A stretch of 47,740 nt of DNA. Origin: JAICNR01 sp035699465 (GTDB lineage Bacteria; Gemmatimonadota; Gemmatimonadetes; JACCXV01; JAHWKZ01). The notes below the pieces were generated by a model that saw nothing but the letters and a program-made list of their open reading frames with translations, ran no database searches and was not told the DNA's origin. This document shows, piece by piece, positions 41,539-47,740 of the stretch. The stretch covers positions 1-47,740 of the forward strand of contig DASSPT010000144.1 of NCBI GenBank assembly GCA_035699465.1. The letters run 5' to 3'. Within the stretch, counting starts at the first letter, position 1. The number at the start of each line of letters is the position of its first letter. The position numbers and the translations under genes are program-made.

Positions 41539-42000
41539 ATGTCCGGACTGGAGGGTGGCTGCGCGTGCGGCGAGCTGCGCTATCGACTGACTTCCTCACC
41601 GATGTTCGTCCACTGCTGCCATTGCCTGAACTGTCAGCGGCAGACGGGCACGGCCTTCGTGCTCAACATGCTGATCGAGGCCTCGCGAGTCGAACTGCTC
41701 GGCGGAACGCCGATTGCGGTCGCCGTACCCAGAGAGCACGGGCTGCATCGGATCTTTCGCTGCCCGACGTGCCAGGTCGCGGTCTGGAGCGAATATGGCG
41801 GTCGGTCCGAGGTCTTGTTCGTTCGCGCAGGAACCCTGGACGACCCCGCGACTGTATCGCCGGACGTCCACATCTACACGCGGTCGAAGTTGCCGTGGAT
41901 CACCTTGCCGGACTCGGTGCCGGCCTTCGAAGACTACTACGACGCAAAGTCGCTCTGGCCGCCTGAGAGCCTCGCTCGCCGCAAGGCGCTCTTCGGTTAA
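41539..42000 (+). CDS. GFA-type zinc protein (second copy)
   Basis: The product has 153 residues. ATG 41539 follows CTGGAGG. Mss4-like Cys motifs are GGCACGELRY, CCHCLNCQRQ and RCPTCQVAVW. It is a different subfamily from the one at 39.2 kb (the HCxxC segment is longer). Probable zinc-binding fold with an unknown substrate. The polymerase gene follows after 23 nt. Confidence 0.92.
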   Translation: MSGLEGGCACGELRYRLTSSPMFVHCCHCLNCQRQTGTAFVLNMLIEASRVELLGGTPIAVAVPREHGLHRIFRCPTCQVAVWSEYGGRSEVLFVRAGTLDDPATVSPDVHIYTRSKLPWITLPDSVPAFEDYYDAKSLWPPESLARRKALFG

Positions 42001-42023
42001 TGCGGCGGCGGACTTCTTAGACG

Positions 42024-43271
42024 GTGGCGGAGCACGAATCGATCGTCGTCCTGGGCCGCGAGATCTCGATCTCGAACCCCGGCAAGATCCTCTTTCCGAA
42101 GCCGAAATACACCAAGCTCGATCTCGCGCGCTACTACCTCGCCGTCGCCGAGGGAGCGCTGCGCGGCGCGGGCGGCCGCCCCAACGTGCTGGTGCGCTAC
42201 CCGAACGGGATCGATGGCGAGTTCTTCTATCAGAAGCGCGCCCCGGAGAAACGCCCGCCCTGGATCGAGGTGGTGTCGCTGCGCTTCCCCTCGGGGAGAA
42301 GCGCCGAGGAGATCGTTCCGCGCGACGCGGCGGCGCTCGCCTGGCTCGCCAACCTGGCCTGCCTCGAGCTCCACCCGCACCCTGTTCGCGCCGAGGACCT
42401 GGACCACCCGGACGAGCTTCGCGTCGACCTCGATCCTGTGCCCGGCGTCCAATGGGCGCAGGTTCGGAAGGTGGCGCAAGTGGTCGAGGCGGCGTTGACG
42501 GACTTCGGGCTCACCGGCTGGCCGAAGACCTCCGGGGGCCGCGGCATGCACGTTCTGGTGCGGATCGAGCGGAGTTGGGACTTCGGCGAAGTGCGTCGCG
42601 CCGCGCTCGCGCTCGCGCGGGAGGTCGAGCGCCGCGCACCCAAGCTGGCCACCAGCAAATGGTGGAAGGAGGAGCGGCACGGCGTCTTCGTCGACTACAA
42701 CCAGAACGCGAAGGACCGCACCGTCGCGTCCGCCTACTCGGTGCGTCCCACCCCTGATGCGCGGGTCTCCGCGCCGCTCGACTGGGAGGAGGTGGCGGAG
42801 GCGCGCCCCGCCGATTTCACCCTCGCGACCATGCCGCGACGCTTCGCGGAGCTGGGCGACCGACACGCGGGGATCGACGAGGCTCCACTGTCACTGGAGC
42901 CGTTGCTCGAGCTCTCCGCGCGACACGAGGCCGAGGGCCAGGGCGACGCGCCGTGGCCGCCCCACTACCGGAAGCAGCCCGGCGAGCCCGCGCGCGTCCA
43001 GCCGTCGCGCGCCCGCGCGAAGAAGCACCCTCTGATCGAGATCGGCCGCGCCAAGCGCAAGCAAGATGCGCTGGCCGGGCTCGAGCGGTGGAAGGGGCGG
43101 CACCCCGAAGCCGCCGCACACCTGGAGCCCGCCGACGTGCTGGTGGACCGCATGCGCGGGCGATCGTCCACGTGGACGCGGATCCGGGTCAATCTCCAGC
43201 ACGTGCCGGCCAAGCTGCGTCCGCGTCAGGAGCCCCTGGATCCCGACGAGAAGACCCTGGAGAGGTCGTAG
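42024..43271 (+). CDS. ligD: LigD-type polymerase/primase (PolDom) of bacterial NHEJ
   Basis: The product has 415 residues. It starts at GTG 42024. The PolDom blocks are NPGKILFPKPKYTKLDLARYY, the metal-binding VDLDPVPG (Asp135, Asp137), SGGRGMHV and a third Asp in FVDYNQN. The C-terminal 90 residues are Arg/Lys-rich. This is the archaeo-eukaryotic primase-like module of LigD that fills gaps with ribonucleotides in end joining. The ligase module is a separate gene on the opposite strand, converging and overlapping by 46 nt. No Ku gene is in the window. I give the symbol only for the family. Confidence 0.93.
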   Translation: MAEHESIVVLGREISISNPGKILFPKPKYTKLDLARYYLAVAEGALRGAGGRPNVLVRYPNGIDGEFFYQKRAPEKRPPWIEVVSLRFPSGRSAEEIVPRDAAALAWLANLACLELHPHPVRAEDLDHPDELRVDLDPVPGVQWAQVRKVAQVVEAALTDFGLTGWPKTSGGRGMHVLVRIERSWDFGEVRRAALALAREVERRAPKLATSKWWKEERHGVFVDYNQNAKDRTVASAYSVRPTPDARVSAPLDWEEVAEARPADFTLATMPRRFAELGDRHAGIDEAPLSLEPLLELSARHEAEGQGDAPWPPHYRKQPGEPARVQPSRARAKKHPLIEIGRAKRKQDALAGLERWKGRHPEAAAHLEPADVLVDRMRGRSSTWTRIRVNLQHVPAKLRPRQEPLDPDEKTLERS

Positions 43272-44326
43272 GGGGTCGTGACCTCGAGCTGGTCGTAGCG
43301 GCAGTCGCGGGGTTTCTTGTCCGGCCGCCAGCGGAGGAACGTGGCGGCATGCCGAAAGCGGTCCCCCTGCAGGTGGTCGTACTTGACCTCGCACACGCGT
43401 TCGATGCGGAGCGGCTCCCACGAGAGGTCCTTCCCCGCGCTCCAGCGGCTCTGCCCACCGGGCATCCGGGTTCCGTTCCCCTCCGCCTCCGCCCAGGCCC
43501 TCCACGGGTGGGCCTTCATGGCGTCCTTGCGGAGCGGCGTCAGCTCCTTCACGAGATCCTTCCGCTTCGCCATCGTGAACGAGGACGTCACGCCGACGTG
43601 GTGCAGGACGCCGTCGTCGTCGTACAGGCCGAGGAGGAGAGACCCGACCGCGTCCTTCCCCGACTTGTGCCAGCGGAAGCCGGCAACGACGCAATCCGCC
43701 GTCCGCACGTGCTTCACCTTGATCATGGCGCGCTTCCCCGGCTGGTACGGGAGATTCACCGGCTTCGCTATTACGCCGTCCAGGCCCGCCCCCTCGAAAC
43801 GCTCGAGCCACCCCGCGGCCGTCCTATAGTTAGTGGTCATGGGCGTCAGGTAGAGCGGAGGGCTCGCCTTTGCGAGAAGCTTCTCGAGCAGTGTGCGGCG
43901 TTCCTCCTGGGGGGCCGCCATCCGATCGCGGCCGCCGGACGAGAGGAGGTCGAACGCCACGAACGACGCCGGGGTTTTCTCCGCGAGCATGGCCACGCGG
44001 GACGCGGCGGGATGCAGGCGCATCTGAAGCGCGTCGAAGTCGAGGCCGTCCGGTGTCGCGATGACGATCTCGCCGTCGATCACGCAGCCCTTGGGAAGCC
44101 GCCCCAGCAGCGCCTCGTGCAGGTCCGGGAAGTACCGGTCGAACGGCCGCGAGTCGCGGCTCTGGATGAAGATCTCGGATCCCCCGCGGAACACGATCGC
44201 TCGGAAGCCGTCCCACTTCGGTTCGTAGAGATAGTCTCCGCGAGGCAGGCTGTCGGACAGCTTGGCGAGCATCGGCTCGATCGGGGGCTCGATCGGGAAC
44301 GGCGTGTCAGATTTCGGACGACTCAC
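43226..44326 (-). CDS. ATP-dependent DNA ligase (LigD ligase module / LigC type)
   Basis: The product has 366 residues. Start GTG 44326. Adenylation Lys37 lies in YEPKWDGFRA (motif I). Motif III is FVAFDLL, motif IV DGVIAKP and motif V MIKVKH. An OB-fold C-terminal domain follows (LLLGLYDDDGVLHHVG). It seals nicks with ATP in NHEJ or backup repair. It overlaps the PolDom gene by 46 nt at their 3' ends, so the two LigD activities are encoded in opposite directions. Confidence 0.94.
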   Translation of the reverse strand: MSRPKSDTPFPIEPPIEPMLAKLSDSLPRGDYLYEPKWDGFRAIVFRGGSEIFIQSRDSRPFDRYFPDLHEALLGRLPKGCVIDGEIVIATPDGLDFDALQMRLHPAASRVAMLAEKTPASFVAFDLLSSGGRDRMAAPQEERRTLLEKLLAKASPPLYLTPMTTNYRTAAGWLERFEGAGLDGVIAKPVNLPYQPGKRAMIKVKHVRTADCVVAGFRWHKSGKDAVGSLLLGLYDDDGVLHHVGVTSSFTMAKRKDLVKELTPLRKDAMKAHPWRAWAEAEGNGTRMPGGQSRWSAGKDLSWEPLRIERVCEVKYDHLQGDRFRHAATFLRWRPDKKPRDCRYDQLEVTTPYDLSRVFSSGSRGS

Positions 44327-44409
44327 TGCGAAATAGTAGACGACTCTCGCCGCGACGTCATACGTAGACTGCTACCACAGCCGGCGCCGCATCAGCGAAC
44401 GGAGGGACC

Positions 44410-45132
44410 ATGGACAAGAGCGAGGGATTAGCCATGCAACACTCGGAGGGGCTCCACGGGATGGACATACCCCCGATCGTATCGCCGGACGAGTGGGAGG
44501 CGGAATGGCAGCGACTGCTCGTGAAGGAGAAGGAGTTCACCCACGCGCGCGACGCGCTGGCCGCCGAACGCCGGCGAATGCCGTGGATGGTCGTGGAGAA
44601 GGCCTACGCGTTCGACGGGCCCGACGGCAGGGCGAGCCTGCTCGACCTGTTCGACGGCCGACGACAGCTGGTCCTCTACCGCGCCTTCTTCGAGCCCGGT
44701 GTCAAGGGCTGGCCCGACCACGCCTGCATCGGCTGCTCCATGGTGGCCGACCAGGTCGCCCACCCTGCCCATCTCCATGCCCGCGACACCACGCTCGCGT
44801 TCGCCTCGCGCGCGCCGCAGGCGGACATAGAGCGCTTGAAGGGTCGCATGGGCTGGGAGCACATCCCGTGGTTCACGATCACGGACGACTTCGACGCCGA
44901 CTTCGGCGTGGACGAATGGCACGGCACCAACGCCTTCCTGCGCGACGACGACCGCGTGTTCCGCACCTATTTCGTAAACGCCCGCGGGGACGAGGCGATG
45001 GGCGGCACATGGAACTACCTCGACATCACCGCGCTTGGTCGGCAGGAGACGTGGGAGGACTCACCGGAGGGCTACCCCCAGACCCCGCCGTACGAGTGGT
45101 GGATCTGGCACGACGAATCCGACGGGCTATGA
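44410..45132 (+). CDS. DUF899 (thioredoxin-like) protein
   Basis: The product has 240 residues. ATG 44410 follows GGAGGGACC. DUF899 signs are the VSPDEWEAEWQRLL N-terminus, then RRQLVLYRAFF, the CIGCSMVADQV motif (Cys pair like a peroxiredoxin/thioredoxin loop), and the terminal GRQETWEDSPEGYPQTPPYEWW. Redox function probable but unproven. It overlaps the convergent CGNR gene by 6 nt. Confidence 0.92.
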   Translation: MDKSEGLAMQHSEGLHGMDIPPIVSPDEWEAEWQRLLVKEKEFTHARDALAAERRRMPWMVVEKAYAFDGPDGRASLLDLFDGRRQLVLYRAFFEPGVKGWPDHACIGCSMVADQVAHPAHLHARDTTLAFASRAPQADIERLKGRMGWEHIPWFTITDDFDADFGVDEWHGTNAFLRDDDRVFRTYFVNARGDEAMGGTWNYLDITALGRQETWEDSPEGYPQTPPYEWWIWHDESDGL

Positions 45133-45789
45133 GGCGCGAGTGCCCCGCTGGCGGCGGTAGTAGCGCCGCGCCTTGGCGCGGTTGCCGCAGTCGCGCATGT
45201 CGCACCAGCGGCGGCTCCTGTTCTTGCTGAGATCGACGAAGAGCCAGTCGCACTCGTCGCTCGTGCACCGCTTGACCCGGCCGAGGTCGCCCGTCGCCAG
45301 GAGCTCCGACGCCGACCGAGCCACGGGCCACAGCGGGCGGTCGAGGTCGCCGTCGGGGGCCTCGAAGCGGTAATCGAAGCCATGCTCGTCAGGCACGATC
45401 CGGAGGTGCGGAAGGGCGCGCGCGAGCTCGTCGTTGAGCCGCTCGAGGTCCTCCTCGGCCGGGCTCGCGTCGGCGATCACGGCGACGAGGATCCGGAAGA
45501 TCGCCTCCCGTAGTCGCAGAGCGCGCGCGAAGACCGCCTCGGCTTCGGCGGACCGAGCGCCCGCAGCAGCCACCAGCGCCTCGACCTCCGTCCCTTCGAT
45601 CGCTCCGGCGTGCGCGGCCCACCGCACCAGGTCGCCGTAGTCGTGGAGACGCTCGCTCGGCGCCTCCCGCGTTCCCCCCAGCGTATTGGCGAAATCGAGA
45701 CATACCTCCCCGCCGATCAGCTCGACGTCTTCGACCGGTCGCACGCCATCCGTGGTCGCCGTAGGGTCAGATGCGCCGTTCTTCACCAC
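45127..45789 (-). CDS. CGNR zinc-finger / ABATE-domain regulator
   Basis: The product has 220 residues. The N-terminal ABATE-type stress-associated domain begins ELIGGEVCLDFANTLGG. The C-terminal CGNR zinc finger has Cys in RCTSDECDWLFVD, then SRRWCDMRDCGNRAKARRY (the namesake CGNR). Such proteins are transcription regulators with DNA-binding fingers. The GTG start has no clear ribosome-binding site. It is read away from a near-consensus promoter that drives the small ORF and EamA gene, which it may control (inference). Confidence 0.94.
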   Translation of the reverse strand: MVKNGASDPTATTDGVRPVEDVELIGGEVCLDFANTLGGTREAPSERLHDYGDLVRWAAHAGAIEGTEVEALVAAAGARSAEAEAVFARALRLREAIFRILVAVIADASPAEEDLERLNDELARALPHLRIVPDEHGFDYRFEAPDGDLDRPLWPVARSASELLATGDLGRVKRCTSDECDWLFVDLSKNRSRRWCDMRDCGNRAKARRYYRRQRGTRAS

Positions 45790-45800
45790 CGTAATGCCTA

Positions 45801-45829
45801 TTGACAGGTTAGATAGCCTGGTCTAGAAT
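45801..45829 (+). promoter_or_regulatory. Near-consensus sigma-70 promoter
   Basis: TTGACA (45801-45806), exactly 17 nt, then TAGAAT (45824-45829). It is the best housekeeping promoter in the window. It drives the small ORF at 45874 and the coupled EamA gene and lies 11 nt from the divergent CGNR start. Confidence 0.8.
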
Positions 45830-45849
45830 TCAACCATCGAAACACATCT

Positions 45850-45859
45850 TAACCGGTTA
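45850..45859. promoter_or_regulatory. Palindrome in the leader, candidate operator
   Basis: TAACCGGTTA is a perfect 10-bp palindrome between the promoter and the Shine-Dalgarno of the small ORF. Its position would let a bound regulator, possibly the divergent CGNR protein, block transcription or translation. Only one copy is seen. Confidence 0.4.
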
Positions 45860-45873
45860 TAAGGAGGAGGTCA

Positions 45874-46104
45874 ATGGCGACATGGTGGAAGCGGTGGGCG
45901 GAGCGCCTGACGCGCTCTGCGGTGCCGATCGACGGGGATCCGGGCACTTGGCGGAACCCCTCGGAATCAGAGAACCCGAGGGGACGACGACTCCGTCCGG
46001 GCCGGCTGGAAGCGTCCCCGAGGACGCATGGACGGCTCGCCGGCCGCGGCACGATCGAGCGAACCGTGTGGCGGGATCTCCAGCTCCCGCCTCCGGCGGC
46101 GTGA
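45874..46104 (+). CDS. Small ORF (76 residues) coupled to the EamA transporter gene
   Basis: ATG 45874 has an excellent AAGGAGGAGG ahead of it, within a well-promoted leader. The product is Trp/Arg-rich (MATWWKRWAERLTRS) with no recognised family. Its TGA overlaps the GTG start of the EamA gene (GTGA), which couples translation. It may be a leader peptide or a small regulator. Protein quality is only moderate: the latter half is Arg/Pro-rich and without clear secondary structure, so the reading could be a coupling ORF rather than a functional protein. Confidence 0.55.
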   Translation: MATWWKRWAERLTRSAVPIDGDPGTWRNPSESENPRGRRLRPGRLEASPRTHGRLAGRGTIERTVWRDLQLPPPAA

Positions 46105-47111
46105 CCTCGCGGATGGGCCAGCGCGCAGCGCTCGCGGCGATCATCGTCGCCTGCGCGGTCTGGGGCGCGTCGTTTCCGCTCGCCAAGGTGGCGCTCGAGG
46201 AGCTCCCGATCGGGCACCTGGTCCTCTGGCGCTTCGCGATCGCCGCCGCGGTCCTGCTCCCGCTCGTCCTCCGGCGCGGGCTTCCGCTCCGGCGCGATCT
46301 CCCGCGTCTCGCGGTATCGGGGCTCCTGTGCGTGCCGATTACGTTCCTGCCCCAGTTCGAAGGGCTCGCGCGCACGACCGTCGCCAGCGCGTCGCTACTG
46401 GTCGGGACCGGGACGCCGCTCCTCGCGCTAGCGGGCGCCCTCTTCCGGCGCGAGCGGCCGGGAACGCGCGGATGGATCGCGGTCGCGCTCTCGTGCCTCG
46501 GGCTCGCGATCATGGTGGGGGCTCCGGGACCGGGCCGGTCCTGGCTCGGCGACACGCTCGTCTTCCTCTCGATGGTGACGACCACCGCGTGGGTGCTCGT
46601 CATGATGCCGCTGGTCCGCCGATACGGCGGGCTCGTGGCATCGGCGTGGACCGTGACGCTGGGGGCGATCTTCCAGATCCCGGTGGCCTGGCTCGATGGC
46701 CCCCCCGCCGTTCCGTCCTCGCTCTTCGGCTGGGGCGCGCTCCTCGGGTTGGGCGTGGCCTGTACCGCCGGGTCGTACGCGCTCTGGAATCTCGGCCTCG
46801 AGCGGGTGCCGCCCTCGCGCGCCGGCGTGTACCTGAACCTCGAGCCGGTGGTGGGCGCGGCGCTGGGCGTCGCGCTCCTTCACGATGCGGTGACGGCGGG
46901 ACTTCTGGTGGGCGGAGGGCTGGTGCTCGCGGCCTCGCTCCTGGCTTCGGTCGGCGGCCCGGCGTCAGCCGATACGGCCGCGCGCGGCCGCGGTCGCCCG
47001 CTCCGCGAGCTTCGGGTCACCGCAGCGCTTCGCCCAGGTCCGGAACGCCTTCTTCGGCCCGCGCCATTCGATCGCGTCCACGGACGCGAACAACGGGGCG
47101 TCGTCACGTAG
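46101..47111 (+). CDS. EamA/DMT-family transporter
   Basis: The product has 336 residues. I start at GTG 46101, coupled to the small ORF; an ATG four codons later is an alternative. Ten hydrophobic segments fill about 5-295, in two EamA repeats (AVWGASFPLAKVALEELPIG; VASAWTVTLGAIFQIP and ACTAGSYALWNLGLERVPPS). These proteins export small metabolites or drugs. The last 50 or so residues are Arg-rich, past the normal end, and lie over the convergent exonuclease gene, so the natural 3' end is odd. Expression likely comes from the consensus promoter at 45.8 kb. Confidence 0.9.
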   Translation: MTSRMGQRAALAAIIVACAVWGASFPLAKVALEELPIGHLVLWRFAIAAAVLLPLVLRRGLPLRRDLPRLAVSGLLCVPITFLPQFEGLARTTVASASLLVGTGTPLLALAGALFRRERPGTRGWIAVALSCLGLAIMVGAPGPGRSWLGDTLVFLSMVTTTAWVLVMMPLVRRYGGLVASAWTVTLGAIFQIPVAWLDGPPAVPSSLFGWGALLGLGVACTAGSYALWNLGLERVPPSRAGVYLNLEPVVGAALGVALLHDAVTAGLLVGGGLVLAASLLASVGGPASADTAARGRGRPLRELRVTAALRPGPERLLRPAPFDRVHGREQRGVVT

Positions 47112-47740
47112 CGTCGCCAGCTCCTTGAATCGGAGCGCGAGCTCGCGCCTGTCCGGCATGACGTCCGCCGGCCACGCCTCGATCGGGCCGTGGCGCTCGA
47201 TCCGCCGCGCCGCCGTGATGCGCCCCACGCCGGGAATTCCCGGGTAGCCGTCCGCGGCGTCCCCGACGAGCGCGAGGAAGTCCGGGATCCGCGCGGGCGG
47301 AACGCCGTACTTCGTGCGCACCGCCGCCTCGTCGAGAATCGCGTTCCCGCGCCGGTCCATCTGCACCACCCGCTCGCCGACCACGCACTGGGCGAGATCC
47401 TTGTCCGGCGTCCAGATGCAAACCATCTCGACGCGCGGGTCGCGCGCCGCGATCGCGGCCGCCGAGGCGAGCCCGTCGTCCGCCTCGAGCTCGACCATCG
47501 CCCAGACCGCGACTCCCATCGCCTCGAGCGCTTGCTCGAGCGGGGTGAATTGGGCGCGCAGCGCGCGGTCGATCCCCGCGCCGGTCTTGTATCCGGGCCA
47601 GAGCTCGTTCCGGAACGACTCGATCACGTGATCCGTCGCCACGCCGAGGTGCGTGGCGCCATCCTCGATCATGCGGAGGACCGTGCCCAGCACGCCGCGC
47701 ACCGCGCCGAGCGGTGCGTCCTTCCCTTTGTTCCAACGGC
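46965..47740 (-). CDS. 5'-3' exonuclease (FEN-like, N-terminus beyond the window)
   Basis: The last 258 codons of a gene that enters from the right edge. The 5' nuclease fold shows THLGVATDHVIESFRNELWPGYKTG, the acidic AMVELEADDGLASAAA and the VCIWTPDKDLAQ strands, plus the helix-hairpin-helix VGDAADGYPGIPGVGRITAARRI. It resembles the 5'-3' exonuclease domain of DNA polymerase I or stand-alone FEN enzymes, which remove RNA primers or flaps. No polymerase domain follows, so it is a stand-alone enzyme. It overlaps the EamA gene by 147 nt. Confidence 0.92.
   Translation of the reverse strand, partial: RWNKGKDAPLGAVRGVLGTVLRMIEDGATHLGVATDHVIESFRNELWPGYKTGAGIDRALRAQFTPLEQALEAMGVAVWAMVELEADDGLASAAAIAARDPRVEMVCIWTPDKDLAQCVVGERVVQMDRRGNAILDEAAVRTKYGVPPARIPDFLALVGDAADGYPGIPGVGRITAARRIERHGPIEAWPADVMPDRRELALRFKELATLRDDAPLFASVDAIEWRGPKKAFRTWAKRCGDPKLAERATAAARGRIG

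Noticed and set aside
1..47740. tRNA, rRNA, CRISPR array, insertion sequence or prophage
   Set aside because: None recognised on reading both strands. Short or degenerate copies could have been missed without a search tool.

Overview
The window is a GC-rich (roughly two-thirds G+C by eye, not computed), densely packed bacterial chromosome segment. It has no rRNA, tRNA, CRISPR array or insertion sequence that I could recognise. Secreted and lipoprotein hydrolases, a TolB-like/amidohydrolase fusion, an S9 peptidase, DUF305/LVIVD and DUF5666 proteins and split LigD modules suggest Gemmatimonadota or a neighbouring soil phylum. That assignment is inference from gene style, not from a marker gene. 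Several genes seem to be leaderless, with a -10 box ending 5 to 8 nt before the start codon and no Shine-Dalgarno.

Layout. 0-7.5 kb (minus strand) holds the most interesting unit. It runs in transcription order: ECF sigma factor, soluble zf-HC2 anti-sigma-like protein, TPR-CHAT caspase-like peptidase, subtilisin-like lipoprotein protease with a C-terminal DUF5666 module and an acidic SGPG-repeat tail, and an acidic lipoprotein made of three DUF5666 modules with the same tail. The middle junctions are GTGA overlaps. The last gene has a hairpin that buries its ribosome-binding site. A terminator closes the unit, after which a partial DUF6582-like gene runs off the left edge. 7.5-9.8 kb (plus) holds a hydrolase lipoprotein, a membrane protein and a vapBC toxin-antitoxin pair with a perfect palindromic operator. 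9.8-17.4 kb (minus) holds an LVIVD protein, a DUF305 lipoprotein, a secreted alpha/beta hydrolase, a DUF1428 protein and a large exported TolB-like/amidohydrolase. 17.4-24.4 kb holds two cspA-like genes, each with a strong terminator. Between them lie an exported S9 peptidase and a convergent pair in which a membrane cyclase-TPR protein is coupled to a flavin amine oxidase.

24.5-36.6 kb holds a penicillin acylase, a lower-GC DUF1203 gene, small VOC, SnoaL and HTH genes, and a TspO/MBR gene broken by a perfect 29-bp tandem duplication downstream of a methyltransferase. It continues with a CPBP protease, lipoproteins, a PLP cystathionine-type enzyme and a GNAT/alcohol dehydrogenase pair. 36.6-42 kb holds an SBP56-like exported protein, a glyoxalase-like protein, two GFA-type zinc proteins, a MOSC protein and a hydrolase lipoprotein. 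42-47.7 kb holds a LigD-type polymerase domain gene and an ATP-dependent ligase gene that converge and overlap. These are followed by a DUF899 protein, a CGNR regulator diverging from a near-consensus promoter that drives a small ORF coupled to an EamA transporter, and a 5'-truncated 5'-3' exonuclease.

Functionally, the 0-7.5 kb unit reads as a sigma-controlled signalling pathway with one cytoplasmic and one exported protease that acts at the cell surface. The rest is mostly house-keeping and accessory hydrolysis, detoxification and DNA repair.
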